A DNA stretch of 64,000 nt from Maribellus comscasis (lineage in GTDB: Bacteria; Bacteroidota; Bacteroidia; Bacteroidales; Prolixibacteraceae): assembly GCF_009762775.1 (NCBI RefSeq), contig NZ_CP046401.1, forward strand, positions 2,170,001 through 2,234,000, read 5' to 3'. The first letter of the stretch is position 1. The number at the start of each line of letters is the position of its first letter. Both the position numbers and the translations under genes were made by a program. Positions 18,248 to 27,637 of the stretch are shown here, in pieces. The notes below the pieces were generated by a model. That model had not been told where the DNA came from. It searched no databases and saw only the letters and a program-made list of their open reading frames with translations.

Positions 18248-19366
18248 TTAAAGTATTTTTTTTACCAATGGAAGTTTTCTAAACAAGAAGGCAACACAAA
18301 AAACCAATACCAGAGCCAGCGGTGCCAGCATTACAAACTTTAATATCGGGAATGTTTCCCATGACAAAAATATGGCACTTACAGAAACAATCACCGGTGT
18401 ATGGAAGACAAACACACCGTATGCGCTTCCTGAAAGTTGTTTGGCCACTTTTCCCTGTCTGTTAAAATATTTCTTTGCAAGACCAAGCAATCCTAAAATT
18501 AAGGAGAACCCAACTAATTGTTCCCAAACAGCATAGCTAAAACTTTGCCAGGTAAAGCCGCCGGTAAATGCGTCAACACCTTTTTCAACTCCTCCAAAAT
18601 AAATAATCGGAGGAAAAACAATCAAAATCAGTATCTGTGCAAAAATAAACCATCGTTTTCCTGATTTGAGCGAAACAGATTCGAGCCAGTTGTTTTGATA
18701 CGCTATAATGCCTAAAACAAAAAGAGTGATATATTGAACAAAAAACGGGATTTGAAAACCGGTGAAGGGCAGACTCCAGCCAACCGGAAGCCAAATCCGG
18801 ATAATAAATTGGAGAAGCCCTGTCAGAAAGGCCACAAGTAAAATAGCTGGTGTTCCTGGAAATTTAGTGGTCATTTTTACTGAGGATATTTTTCTGAACA
18901 GCAGATAAAAAGCGGTAAAAACAAAAAGGGCCTCCACAAACCACAACGGGCCAAATCCAGTCCCGTATGCGTGAAGCCAGTAATCTGCCAGAGATACATC
19001 CTCGCCTCTGATAAAGCGATTCCGAATAAATATAGTAAGTGGTGACAATACAAAGAAAAAAACCACCAAAGGAACTCCTAATCGTATCAACCTGTCTTTG
19101 ATATACCTTTTGTTTCCTTTTTTATTTAGCGATGGCAAAATAAAAAGAGCGGAAATAAAGAAAAACATTCCCATAAAAAACGACTGGTTTGTCGCGACAA
19201 ACAAAGTCATTGGTACTATTGCCGGAAAATCCAACCGGGTTTCGTTATAATACCAGTCTCCCGGAGCACCATAAGTTATCGCCAAATGATGCAAGACGAC
19301 CAAACTAATAAGAAAAATGCGAAGATTGTCAATGTACCATAGCCTCGGCTTTTGTTCTGTTTTCAT
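18248..19366 (-). CDS. Acyltransferase 3 family membrane protein
   Basis: 372 residues with about ten transmembrane helices. The N-terminus RLWYIDNLRIFLISLVVLHH carries the conserved D-x-L-R and helix-end His of acyltransferase family 3 (OatA/MdoC/NodX-like). These proteins O-acylate extracytoplasmic sugars, glucans or lipids. The overall order FLISALFI, a short cytoplasmic IKDRLIRLGVPL loop and a GPLWFVEALF segment fits the succinyltransferase MdoC branch best. No glucan synthesis gene is nearby, so the acceptor is unknown. Confidence 0.8.
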   Translation of the reverse strand: MKTEQKPRLWYIDNLRIFLISLVVLHHLAITYGAPGDWYYNETRLDFPAIVPMTLFVATNQSFFMGMFFFISALFILPSLNKKGNKRYIKDRLIRLGVPLVVFFFVLSPLTIFIRNRFIRGEDVSLADYWLHAYGTGFGPLWFVEALFVFTAFYLLFRKISSVKMTTKFPGTPAILLVAFLTGLLQFIIRIWLPVGWSLPFTGFQIPFFVQYITLFVLGIIAYQNNWLESVSLKSGKRWFIFAQILILIVFPPIIYFGGVEKGVDAFTGGFTWQSFSYAVWEQLVGFSLILGLLGLAKKYFNRQGKVAKQLSGSAYGVFVFHTPVIVSVSAIFLSWETFPILKFVMLAPLALVLVFCVAFLFRKLPLVKKIL

Positions 19367-19483
19367 TTTAAATAAATTGATTTTTTAGCTCTTTTTTTTA
19401 ATGGAACGGTCTAATTCTATACTTCTTTCAAAAGATATATAAAACAGATGAAACCATTTCAAAAATTGTCACATAAAAATTTT

Positions 19484-19510
19484 TGTAACCTTTTTTCTAA
19501 AAAAAAGTCT
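19484..19510 (+). promoter_or_regulatory. Possible ECF-type promoter of the sigma-factor operon
   Basis: TGTAACC at 19484-19490 and GTCT at 19507-19510 are separated by 16 bp. This resembles the GTAAC ... CGTC pattern of autoregulated ECF sigma promoters. It would place the transcript start too near 19522 for the TTG start, so the GTG at 19543 is favoured. Confidence 0.4.
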
Positions 19511-19542
19511 GTGATTGTAAATTGAAGAAAAAAATAAGACTT

Positions 19543-20079
19543 GTGCTAACAGATAACGAGATCATGCTGAAGATCATCAGTGGTGACACCGACAAAATCG
19601 GGTTACTGTACGAAAAGTACAGCAACTTACTTTTCGGGTATTTTTTTAAACTAACCCGAAACAGGGAGCTAAGCGAAGACCTGGTAAATGATGTGTTCTT
19701 AAAAATCTTGTATTCAAAAGACAGTTACAGAGGAGATGGAATATTCACGGTCTGGATGTTTAGAATTGCCCACTCCATTTTTGTCGACAATTACAACAAA
19801 AGCAAAAGGCTAAACACCAAAGAAATATTTTCGAATACAACCGGAACTATAGTGGACCCTGAGATATCACATGAAAAAGAAGAGAACAGAAAACTTATTC
19901 ACAGAGCGTTGCTGAAACTAAAAAAGAAAGAACGAGAAGTGATTGTACTCAGCAAACTCAACGAACTAAAATATAAAGAAGTGGCAGAAATACTTCATTG
20001 CACCGAAGAAGCAGCGAAAACAAGAACCTTCAGAGCATTAAAAAATCTGAAGATTGTGTTACAAAAAATTCAAAACTAA
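19543..20079 (+). CDS. ECF-type RNA polymerase sigma factor
   Basis: A sigma-70 family ECF factor. Sigma2 reads LLYEKYSNLLFGYFFKLTRNRELSEDLVNDVF, and sigma4 ends with LKYKEVAEILHCTEEAAKTRTFRALKNL, the helix-turn-helix that reads the -35 element. Three starts are possible: TTG 19522, GTG 19543 and ATG 19564. I chose GTG because it gives MLTDNEIMLK, close to how relatives begin, after a purine-rich stretch, and because the candidate promoter ends at 19510. The anti-sigma gene begins 5 bp after the stop. The sigma likely drives this operon. Confidence 0.88.
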   Translation: MLTDNEIMLKIISGDTDKIGLLYEKYSNLLFGYFFKLTRNRELSEDLVNDVFLKILYSKDSYRGDGIFTVWMFRIAHSIFVDNYNKSKRLNTKEIFSNTTGTIVDPEISHEKEENRKLIHRALLKLKKKEREVIVLSKLNELKYKEVAEILHCTEEAAKTRTFRALKNLKIVLQKIQN

Positions 20080-20084
20080 GAACG

Positions 20085-20834
20085 ATGGAAAAAAGAAATA
20101 CAAATAACGATTTTGAAGAATTCATCAAAAATCAACCTGTCCGGGAAGATGAAAAAGAGGACTTGTACAAATTATTTTCTGATTTGGACAATATAGAAGT
20201 GCCTGAGCCTTCCGAATCGATGGAAACAAATTTCTTTAGAAAACTGGAAGATTATAAATTGAAACAAACTTCAAACCCTGGAATAGGAATAAAATGGTTA
20301 AATCTTAAGGAACTATTTGCTCCATCAGCATTGATTTTAAAGCCTGCATTTGCGGTAATTATCTTTCTGGCAGGAATTATCGGCGGTATACTTATCGATA
20401 ACCGGGGGGCAGAAAACAGACAATTAATTGCTGAATTACAAAACACTCGCGAAACATTGATGCTAACCCTGTTTGAACAATCTTCAGCGATTGACAGGCT
20501 TAAAGCAGTTAACCTTTCCGAGAAGCTTGTAGCTCCTGACCAACAGGTAATACAGGCTTTGCTAACCACATTAAACAACGACGATAACGTAAACGTAAGA
20601 CTCGCTGCGGTTGAAGCACTTTTCAGGTATTCAAACCAGCCAGAAGTAAGGGAAGGGCTTATAGAGGCCATTCCAAATCAGGATTCTCCTATGGTTTTGA
20701 TAACACTCTCAAAAGCCATGGTATTGCTCCAGGAAAAAAAATCAGTTGAGAACCTAAAACAAATCTTAAACGATAAAAACCTGGATCAAGATGTAAAAAA
20801 TAAAATAGATGAAAACATTCAAAAAATAATCTAA
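20085..20834 (+). CDS. Membrane anti-sigma factor-like protein with HEAT repeats
   Basis: 249 residues from ATG 20085; the frame is open further upstream but overlaps the sigma gene. Residues 1-60 are acidic and helical, the expected cytoplasmic sigma-binding part. One transmembrane helix spans about 84-104. A periplasmic HEAT-repeat domain (about 135-249) has NVNVRLAAVEALFRYSNQPEVREGL and a second PMVLITLSKAMVLLQEKKSV unit. Position directly after an ECF gene supports an anti-sigma role with HEAT repeats as the signal-sensing part. No zinc-finger (ZAS) motif is present. Confidence 0.75.
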   Translation: MEKRNTNNDFEEFIKNQPVREDEKEDLYKLFSDLDNIEVPEPSESMETNFFRKLEDYKLKQTSNPGIGIKWLNLKELFAPSALILKPAFAVIIFLAGIIGGILIDNRGAENRQLIAELQNTRETLMLTLFEQSSAIDRLKAVNLSEKLVAPDQQVIQALLTTLNNDDNVNVRLAAVEALFRYSNQPEVREGLIEAIPNQDSPMVLITLSKAMVLLQEKKSVENLKQILNDKNLDQDVKNKIDENIQKII

Positions 20835-20846
20835 AAACAGAAGACC

Positions 20847-21689
20847 ATGAGACAATACTTGTTCTTGATAGTTGCTTTAACAGCTTCATTGGCAGCTAAA
20901 GCACAACAGCACAAAGAAACCATTAATAAAGAAATTGTTTTTCCTGAAAGTACAGATGCCGTGCTAATTATAGAGAATATTTTCGGGAACATTGATGTGC
21001 AGGGATATTCAGGAAACAAAGTTGTGCTTACCATTGAAAACGAGTTTAGTGCCGACACAAAAGAGGAACTCGTGGAAGCAATGCAAAAAGTTTTCCTCGC
21101 ACTTGAAACCCGGAATGACACAGTCGATATTTTCCTTGATGGTATATGCGGGTGTCATCGCAATAAAAACATAAACCAGAACTGGAACCTGTGTGATTTT
21201 GATTTCAGGTACGATTTTAAAGTTAAGGTCCCTTCAAGGGCTAACATAAATGTTTCAACCGTAAACGATGGAGAAATCACTATTGAAAATGTTACCGGAG
21301 AGGTAGTAGCCAGAAATGTTAATGGTGGAATTACAGAAAAAAATGTTTCAGGGCCTACAAATGTTCATGCCATTAATGGCAATGTGGATGTTCGATATGC
21401 AAAAAATCCGGTAAAAAAATCAACGTATTATTCATTAAACGGCGATGTAAATATTTACTACAATACAAGCCTTTCGGCCGACATGCATTTTAAAAGTTTC
21501 CAGGGTGATATGTACACCGATTTTGATATTTCGGAGTGGCTTCCTCCAATATTGACTTCATCGACATCAAAAAACAAAAGAGGAACCAGTTTCCGAATTG
21601 AAAACAAAACTGCTGTCAGAATAGGAAAGGGAGGAGTAATACTTGAATTTGAGACCTTTAACGGCGATGTTTATATACGAAAAATTTAA
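20847..21689 (+). CDS. Secreted DUF4097-type beta-repeat protein
   Basis: 280 residues with a signal peptide ending ASLAAKA-QQ. Short beta-strand repeats built on N-G/D-x turns (INVSTVNDGEITIENV, GEVVARNVNGGITEKNV, TNVHAINGNVDVRY, YYSLNGDVNIYY) predict a right-handed beta-solenoid as in DUF4097/DUF4098 proteins. A C-x-C-x13-C cluster (CGCHRNKN ... LCDFDF) lies before the repeats. It is the third gene of the sigma operon, 12 bp after the anti-sigma gene, and is probably periplasmic. Role unknown. It may be the output or the sensor partner of the sigma system. Confidence 0.7.
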   Translation: MRQYLFLIVALTASLAAKAQQHKETINKEIVFPESTDAVLIIENIFGNIDVQGYSGNKVVLTIENEFSADTKEELVEAMQKVFLALETRNDTVDIFLDGICGCHRNKNINQNWNLCDFDFRYDFKVKVPSRANINVSTVNDGEITIENVTGEVVARNVNGGITEKNVSGPTNVHAINGNVDVRYAKNPVKKSTYYSLNGDVNIYYNTSLSADMHFKSFQGDMYTDFDISEWLPPILTSSTSKNKRGTSFRIENKTAVRIGKGGVILEFETFNGDVYIRKI

Positions 21690-21717
21690 AAGTAACAATC
21701 ATATAAAAACGAATATT

Positions 21718-22521
21718 ATGAAATCAATTATCAGAACAGGAATTTTATTGTTATTTATCTGCGTAGCCGGAATATTAAATGCACAAACATCACAGGAACT
21801 CGTGGTTCCGTTGAGCAATGCGGGAAAATCGGGAACATTGGAAGTTGGCATTATGTACGGTTCAATTAAAGTAATTGGCACATCGGTAAAAGATGTTGTT
21901 GTCAATGTTTCCACAGAACAGAAGAAAGTGAAAGAACCCGATAAAAACGGGTTAAAACGTATAGCAAACAATTCATTTGGACTGACAGCCAAAGAAGAGG
22001 ACAACTACGTAAAAGTAAATACTGATTTAAGCAATAAAAATGTGATGCTGGAAATTCAGGTTCCGGCAAATTTTAATCTAAAGCTAAAAGCAGTTAACAA
22101 CGGTGATATTTCAGTTGAGAAAGTAAATGGCGAAATGGAAATAAGCCACGTTAATGGTGAAATAACATTAACCGATGTATCGGGTTCAGCAGTTGTTGGC
22201 ACAACAAATGGTGACATTAAAGCGAATTTTAATAGTGTCACAGAAAATACTCCTATGGCCTTTACCACATTTAATGGCGATGTGGATGTGACGTTCCCTG
22301 CCGATATAAAAGCTTCCGTAAAAATGCAATCAAACATGGGAGACATTTTCACCGATTTTGATATGGTAATGAAAAAAGGTACTCCGAAAGAAGAAAAGGA
22401 CGCAGAAAAAGGAATTTATAAAGTTTCATTGGAAGAGTGGACCAGGGGTGACATCAGCGGTGGCGGACCTGAAATAACCTTTAAGAATTTCCAGGGAGAT
22501 ATTATTATCCGGAGTAAATAA
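21718..22521 (+). CDS. Second secreted DUF4097-type beta-repeat protein
   Basis: 267 residues from ATG 21718, chosen because it opens a clean signal peptide (IIRTGILLLFICVAGILNA-Q). The repeats AVNNGDISVEKVNGEMEISHV, VNGEITLTDVSG and TTNGDIKANF again predict a beta-solenoid. The end (GPEITFKNFQGDIIIRSK) mirrors the end of the upstream paralogue (VILEFETFNGDVYIRKI). The two genes are 28 bp apart and probably arose by duplication. This protein lacks the Cys cluster of its neighbour. A strong terminator follows 104 bp after its stop. Confidence 0.7.
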   Translation: MKSIIRTGILLLFICVAGILNAQTSQELVVPLSNAGKSGTLEVGIMYGSIKVIGTSVKDVVVNVSTEQKKVKEPDKNGLKRIANNSFGLTAKEEDNYVKVNTDLSNKNVMLEIQVPANFNLKLKAVNNGDISVEKVNGEMEISHVNGEITLTDVSGSAVVGTTNGDIKANFNSVTENTPMAFTTFNGDVDVTFPADIKASVKMQSNMGDIFTDFDMVMKKGTPKEEKDAEKGIYKVSLEEWTRGDISGGGPEITFKNFQGDIIIRSK

Positions 22522-22624
22522 AAGCCTCCACTTTACTCTTTCTTCAGAGGAGAATCAAAGAAAGCTATCCGGTGCGTTGATATACCAATTTTGCATCAGA
22601 ACCGTGGACACAATAAACTATTAT

Positions 22625-22663
22625 ATATAAAAAATCCGGCGAAAACTACCGGATTTTTTATAT
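22625..22663. terminator. Bidirectional terminator between convergent transcripts
   Basis: A perfect 15-bp stem (22625-22639 with 22649-22663), a 9-nt loop and A/T runs on both sides. It separates the sigma operon from the convergent oxidoreductase operon. Confidence 0.85.
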
Positions 22664-22680
22664 GGTTTTACTTCTACAAA

Positions 22681-23997
22681 TTACACTTTAGGAAGTTCCC
22701 ATGGTGCACGGTACGTAGGAACCAGGTACGAATTCGCGTCATCGTCTCCGATAAATGTACTTTTTTCATTGTCCCAGTACAGACGTTTGCCCGTGCGGTG
22801 GGCAATGTTTCCCAAATGGGCAACACGCGCGGTGTTGGCCGCAACTGTTATATTGGCATTTAAATCGCGGTTACGGTCTTTAACTCCTTCAATAAAATTA
22901 GCCATGTGCAATTCAAGTCCTTTTCCTGTTCCTTTGATCAAATCCACACGTTCAATTACATCTTTATTTTGTTTTCTTTCAGGAATCACTTCCCAACCGC
23001 TACGATCAACAACCAAAGTGCCATTATTTCCAACAAAACCAACACCGTGATTTCTTCCAAAGTATCCTCCGTCGATACCAACGCCATGATCCCATAACAT
23101 GGTATGTCCGTCAAATTCATATAATGCCTGCAGAGTATCCGGTGTTTCTGCAGCATCGTCCGGGTAGGCAAATTTACCACCCATTGCCATTATCGATTTT
23201 GGTGAAGGGTCACCCATTCCGAATAAACCATAATCAATAATATGAACTCCCCAGTCCGTCATTAATCCTCCGGCATAATCATAATACCATCTGAAATTAA
23301 AGTGAAAACGATTGGGATTGAAAGGTCTCTTTTGAGCGGGTCCCAACCAAAAATCATAATCAACCCCAGCCGGTGGCTCACTATCAGGTTTTACGGGAAT
23401 ATTACCCATCCAACCCTGATAAGCCCACGTACGAACGGTACGGATTTTTCCCAGTTTACCCGAGTTTACATACTCCACCGCATCGCGCCAGTGCGGATCG
23501 CTGCGCTGCCACATCCCAACCTGGACAACCGTATTGTATTTTTCTGCCGCCCGTTCCATTATATTGATTTCCTCAATCGTATTTCCAAGCGGTTTTTCGC
23601 AATACACATCTTTGCCTGCCTGGCACGCTTCAACCATTGGCAAACAATGCCAGTGGTCGGGTGTCCCAATGATTACCACATCAATTCCAGGTTCTTCCAA
23701 TAACTTTCGGTAATCGGTAAAACCTTTCGGTTTTAATCCCTGAATCTTTTCAGTGTCGGCAATTCGTCTGTTTAATACATTCTCATCAACGTCGCAAATG
23801 GCAGCACACTCTGTGTTTTTTTGCCCCAAAAAAGCCTTTAGGTCACTAAAACCCATTCCATTTGCACCAATAAGACCACATACCAGTTTTTCATTAGCCC
23901 CTGCGCATGAATCCATTGCCAGCGGCATAGTAGCAGTTAATCCGACCGCAGCTGTAGCCATTGCCGAATTTTTGATAAAAGTTCTTCTGTTTGTCAT
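22681..23997 (-). CDS. Gfo/Idh/MocA family oxidoreductase, Tat-exported
   Basis: 438 residues. A twin-arginine signal (NRRTFIKNSAMATAAVGL) is followed by a possible lipobox Cys31. The Rossmann loop is GLIGANGMG (41-49). The family motif EKPLGNT follows VYC, and a downstream GLMTDWGVHIIDYGL segment carries the catalytic-type His. Tat export suggests NAD(P) is bound before transport. In Bacteroidota such enzymes oxidise or epimerise glycosides in the periplasm, often at C3. It is the last gene of a three-gene operon (44 bp after the isomerase gene). Confidence 0.85.
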   Translation of the reverse strand: MTNRRTFIKNSAMATAAVGLTATMPLAMDSCAGANEKLVCGLIGANGMGFSDLKAFLGQKNTECAAICDVDENVLNRRIADTEKIQGLKPKGFTDYRKLLEEPGIDVVIIGTPDHWHCLPMVEACQAGKDVYCEKPLGNTIEEINIMERAAEKYNTVVQVGMWQRSDPHWRDAVEYVNSGKLGKIRTVRTWAYQGWMGNIPVKPDSEPPAGVDYDFWLGPAQKRPFNPNRFHFNFRWYYDYAGGLMTDWGVHIIDYGLFGMGDPSPKSIMAMGGKFAYPDDAAETPDTLQALYEFDGHTMLWDHGVGIDGGYFGRNHGVGFVGNNGTLVVDRSGWEVIPERKQNKDVIERVDLIKGTGKGLELHMANFIEGVKDRNRDLNANITVAANTARVAHLGNIAHRTGKRLYWDNEKSTFIGDDDANSYLVPTYRAPWELPKV

Positions 23998-24041
23998 TTT
24001 TAAAAAATGTTGGTTAGTTTCAAAAATTATATATCAATTAC

Positions 24042-25040
24042 TTATTTATCTTTCTGCATTGCATCATCAAAAGCAACATCTGATGGTGCGAAGTCTACTT
24101 TTTTAACAAAAGCGCATGCTTCGGCTGCACCAGCTTCGCGGTTCATCCCGCTGTCTTCCCATTCAACAGAGAGAGGTCCGTTATACCCAATGTCGTTTAA
24201 TGCCCTGATGATATTTTCAAAATTTACTTTTCCTCTTCCCAGGCTCCTGAAATTCCAATACCTGCGGTTATCGCCAAATTCCATATGACCACCAAAAACT
24301 CCAACCCCCATTGGGACATCGCTCCAGTATGCATCTTTCATATGAACATGAAAAATACGATCTGAAAATTCGTAAATGAAACGGACATAATCCACATGTT
24401 GGTATCCAAAATGACTTGGGTCGAAGTTAAAACCGAAAGCGGGATGATTATCCAATGCTTTTAACGCAAGATGAGCTGTATGAATATCGAAAGCTATTTC
24501 CGTAGGATGCGCCTCCAATGCAAACTTAACTCCCAATTTTTGATATTCATCCAGAATTGGAATCCAACGGCTGGCAAATTCTTCATATCCCTTCTCGATC
24601 ATTTCCTGTGGAACTGCCGGAAATGAGTACAACAAATGCCAAATCGGACTTCCTGTAAATCCGTTAACAACATCAAGTCCAAGCATTTTAGCCACTTTCG
24701 CGGTTTTTATCATTTCCTCGGCTGCCCGCTGCCGGACACCTTCCGGATCGCCGTCGCCCCAAACATGCGGGCTTGCAATACTCTTGTGTCTTTGATCAAT
24801 GGGGTCACAAACACATTGTCCGTCGAGATGGGTGGATATTGCAAATAACTTTAAATCATATTTCTCAAGCAATGCTTTTCTTTCGTCGCAGTAGGCCTGA
24901 TCTGCTTTGTCCACTTCCATGTGATCACCCCAGCAACAAAGCTCAAGCCCGTCGTATCCAAATTCTTTGGCTTTCTGACATATCGTCTCAATGGGTAAAT
25001 CGGCCCATTGTCCTGTAAAAAGTGTAACTGGTCTAGACAT
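24042..25040 (-). CDS. Sugar phosphate isomerase/epimerase family TIM-barrel protein
   Basis: 332 residues, cytoplasmic. The xylose isomerase-like TIM barrel opens [16 protein letters not shown] and continues [16 protein letters not shown]. Metal-site type residues appear in [14 protein letters not shown] (Glu), [13 protein letters not shown] (Asp, His), [10 protein letters not shown] (His) and LSVEWEDSG (Glu). It probably isomerises or epimerises a sugar or keto-sugar with a divalent metal. It lies between two Gfo/Idh/MocA genes, 15 bp from the upstream one, so the three likely act on one substrate in sequence. Confidence 0.85.
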   Translation of the reverse strand: MSRPVTLFTGQWADLPIETICQKAKEFGYDGLELCCWGDHMEVDKADQAYCDERKALLEKYDLKLFAISTHLDGQCVCDPIDQRHKSIASPHVWGDGDPEGVRQRAAEEMIKTAKVAKMLGLDVVNGFTGSPIWHLLYSFPAVPQEMIEKGYEEFASRWIPILDEYQKLGVKFALEAHPTEIAFDIHTAHLALKALDNHPAFGFNFDPSHFGYQHVDYVRFIYEFSDRIFHVHMKDAYWSDVPMGVGVFGGHMEFGDNRRYWNFRSLGRGKVNFENIIRALNDIGYNGPLSVEWEDSGMNREAGAAEACAFVKKVDFAPSDVAFDDAMQKDK

Positions 25041-25055
25041 TTTAATTCATTTAAA

Positions 25056-26216
25056 TTATTCACCAAATTTCACCCACTTAATTTCATTATCGTAACCTGC
25101 TTTCACAACAGTATCAATAAACTGCATTCCGCGGATTCCGTCTTCAACATTTGGAAAATCCAACATCTCTGCGGTTGGTTCCTTTCCATCTTTTTTTGCC
25201 ATAACAGTCCATGCAAAATTGCGGTAAATATTAGCAAAGGCTTCGAGGTAACCTTCCGGATGTCCACCGGGCGTTCTTGTATTATGCGTAGCAACAGTGC
25301 TATTCATGCTTGTTCCAACCCGCAAAATCTGTGTTGGTTTATCAAGCCATTTTGCGATAAGCGAATTTGGTTCATGCTGAAACCACTCCAATCCACCTTT
25401 TTCACCGTAAACCCGAATTCTAATTGCATTCTCTTCACCGGCTGCAATCTGTGTGGCCATCAGTACTCCTTTCGCGCCATTTTCAAATCGCATTAAGGCA
25501 GCGCCGTCATCGTCCAATAAACGGTTCGGGACAAATACGTTAAGCTCTGCACAAAGTTCGGTCACTTTTAAACCGGTAATATATTCTGCCAACTGGTGAG
25601 CATGCGTACCGATGTCTCCCATACATCCGGCTTTTCCCGATTTCTTAGGGTCAGTTCTCCAGGAAGCTTGTGCGTTCCCCTGTTCTTCTACTCTTGCAGA
25701 AAGCCAGCCCTGAGGATATTCAACGAATACTTTTCTTATTTCACCAAGTTCCCCATCGGCAACCATTTGCCGCGCATGTTTCACTGCAGGGTATCCTGAA
25801 TAAGTATGGGTAAGTGCCAAAGTTAAACCTGTTTCCTCAACTTTTGCCTTCAATTGTAAAGCTTCATCAAGTGTGAAAGTAATTGGTTTATCCAGAACGA
25901 CATTAAACCCATTTTCCAACGCCATCATTGCAGGCGCAAAATGGACAAAATTTGGAGTAACGATGGAAACAAAATCCATACGCTCACCCTCAGGAAGTTG
26001 CGCCTCTTTTTCAAACATTTCCTGAAAAGTTTCGTAAACACGGTCTTCCGGCAAATAATATAATTTTCCTGATGATTTTGAGATCTCAGGGTTTACACTA
26101 AAACAACCGCAAACCAGCTCTATCTGATTGTCCATAAAAGCCGCCAAACGGTGAATTGCTCCAATAAAAGCATCGGTTCCTCCACCGACCATACCCATTC
26201 TAAGTTTTCTATTCAT
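25056..26216 (-). CDS. Gfo/Idh/MocA family oxidoreductase, cytoplasmic
   Basis: 386 residues without signal peptide. The Rossmann loop is GMVGGGTDAFIG near residue 8-19. The family motif DKPITFTLDEA follows FNVVL. The segment KAGCMGDIGTHAHQLAEYITG carries the Asp-x-Gly-x-His substrate motif. Related proteins reduce keto-sugars or myo-inositol derivatives with NAD(P)H. It is the promoter-proximal gene of the operon. A 274-bp spacer separates it from the divergent TIM-barrel gene at 26491. Confidence 0.88.
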   Translation of the reverse strand: MNRKLRMGMVGGGTDAFIGAIHRLAAFMDNQIELVCGCFSVNPEISKSSGKLYYLPEDRVYETFQEMFEKEAQLPEGERMDFVSIVTPNFVHFAPAMMALENGFNVVLDKPITFTLDEALQLKAKVEETGLTLALTHTYSGYPAVKHARQMVADGELGEIRKVFVEYPQGWLSARVEEQGNAQASWRTDPKKSGKAGCMGDIGTHAHQLAEYITGLKVTELCAELNVFVPNRLLDDDGAALMRFENGAKGVLMATQIAAGEENAIRIRVYGEKGGLEWFQHEPNSLIAKWLDKPTQILRVGTSMNSTVATHNTRTPGGHPEGYLEAFANIYRNFAWTVMAKKDGKEPTAEMLDFPNVEDGIRGMQFIDTVVKAGYDNEIKWVKFGE

Positions 26217-26436
26217 AATATTACGTTTTTGTTGATTTAGAAATAAGTTGATAAAATTAACAACTCTTTAGGAGGAAACAAAGATGAAAATATGGATTAA
26301 CCCGTTTCAATGATATATTTAACAAAATCCGGATTAAAAAATTAGCGGATTGTTCAAAAACCTATTTTTAAAAAAAAGAAAATATCTCCGGCAATCGATA
26401 ATAAAGAATTAATTATTAAAACAAGGTTTTAAACAT

Positions 26437-26453
26437 CATTTCATTATTTTTAC
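26437..26453 (+). promoter_or_regulatory. Upstream element shared with the tandem paralogue, copy 1
   Basis: The sequence CATTTCATTATTTTTAC lies about 40 bp before the ATG. The same 17-mer with one change precedes the next paralogue. It contains TATTTTTA, a poor match to the -7 consensus. Confidence 0.4.
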
Positions 26454-26490
26454 CTCCAATATTGAATATTTTAAAATAAACCAATAAACC

Positions 26491-27420
26491 ATGAAAAGAA
26501 GAAATTTTATTAAAAACACCGCAGCCAGTGGAATGGCACTAACCGGATTGACCGCGATGACGGCAGCCGCTAGTACTGAAACTGTTTCATCCAATTCAGC
26601 AAAATTTAAATTAAAATATGCGCCCGGACTGGGAACATTTCGCGAAAATGCCGGCCCGGACCCGATTGACAATATAAAATTTATTGCAGACCAGGGTTTT
26701 ACAGCAGTATTTGATAACGGATTAATGGGAAGAACACCGGAAATGCAGGAAAAAATCGGGAATGAACTTGCACGACTTGGAATGGACCTGGGACCTTTTA
26801 TTGTTTATGCCGACCACGGAAAGAAGTACATGGTTACCAATGATACTGAAGTAAAAGAATTATTAAAGGCAAAAACTACGGAGGCGCTCGAAGTTCAAAA
26901 AAGAACCGGAGCAAAGACCGGGTTGATTACTCCGGGATTGTATGATGAAAGGATGGACTGGGATTACCAAACCATAAATGTTGTTGAAAACATGCGAATC
27001 TGTTGCGACATTGCAGGAAAAACCGGTTTGGGTTTGGTGCTGGAACCATTAAATCATCAGGTTAACCACCCGGGATTATTTTTAACTAAAATGCCTCAGG
27101 CAAAGCTGATTTGTGTTGCAGTAAATCATCCAAGCTGTAAAATAGTTGACGATTTGTACCACCAGCAGATAACAGAAGGCAACCTGATAATGAATATCGA
27201 TTTGTGCTGGGATTACATCGGAGCTTTCCATATTGGAGACAATCCGGGAAGGAAAGAACCGACCACAGGCGAAATAAATTACAAAAATATATTCAAACAT
27301 ATTTACGACAAAGGTTACGACGGTACGCTTTGTTGTGAACACGGGAAAAGCAAACAGGGGAAAGAAGGAGAAATGGCGCTGATTAAGGCTTATCGCCAGG
27401 TAGATTCATTTGATGTTTAA
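26491..27420 (+). CDS. Tat-exported TIM-barrel protein (hydroxypyruvate isomerase-like), copy 1
   Basis: 309 residues with a Tat signal (KRRNFIKNTAASGMALTG). The barrel matches hydroxypyruvate isomerase/xylose isomerase-like proteins: GLVLEPLNH (Glu), CKIVDDLYHQQ (Asp, His), IGAFHIGDNPGRKEPTTGE and DGTLCCEHGKS (Glu). True cytoplasmic Hyi lacks a Tat leader, so a sugar-acid or keto-sugar substrate in the periplasm is more likely. It is transcribed away from the Gfo/Idh operon. A close paralogue with the same upstream element follows after a short terminator. Confidence 0.82.
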   Translation: MKRRNFIKNTAASGMALTGLTAMTAAASTETVSSNSAKFKLKYAPGLGTFRENAGPDPIDNIKFIADQGFTAVFDNGLMGRTPEMQEKIGNELARLGMDLGPFIVYADHGKKYMVTNDTEVKELLKAKTTEALEVQKRTGAKTGLITPGLYDERMDWDYQTINVVENMRICCDIAGKTGLGLVLEPLNHQVNHPGLFLTKMPQAKLICVAVNHPSCKIVDDLYHQQITEGNLIMNIDLCWDYIGAFHIGDNPGRKEPTTGEINYKNIFKHIYDKGYDGTLCCEHGKSKQGKEGEMALIKAYRQVDSFDV

Positions 27421-27442
27421 CAAAACTATATAAGATTTAGGG

Positions 27443-27467
27443 AGGCTGTTCATTTTTGATACAGCCT
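27443..27467 (+). terminator. Terminator between the two TIM-barrel genes
   Basis: A 7-bp stem (27443-27449 with 27461-27467), an 11-nt loop and a run of T. It makes the two paralogues separate transcripts. Confidence 0.65.
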
Positions 27468-27586
27468 TTTTTGTGTTATTAATTTTGAACTTTTTCAAAC
27501 ACCTTTTGTAATAATTAGTGAAAATTTGAGTATGACTTCTGTGCACAGCGTATTTTTGAGATGTCATTCAGAATAAAAAACGCCGA

Positions 27587-27603
27587 CATTTCACTATTTT
27601 TAC
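27587..27603 (+). promoter_or_regulatory. Upstream element shared with the tandem paralogue, copy 2
   Basis: CATTTCACTATTTTTAC differs from the element at 26437 by one base and has almost the same distance to the ATG (about 35 versus 38 bp). Confidence 0.4.
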
Positions 27604-27637
27604 TTTAAATACAATATTTAACAAACCAATGTAAACC

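Noticed and set aside
22591..26216. Many plus-strand frames over the oxidoreductase operon
   Set aside because: All lie opposite three genes with clear motifs and tight operon spacing.
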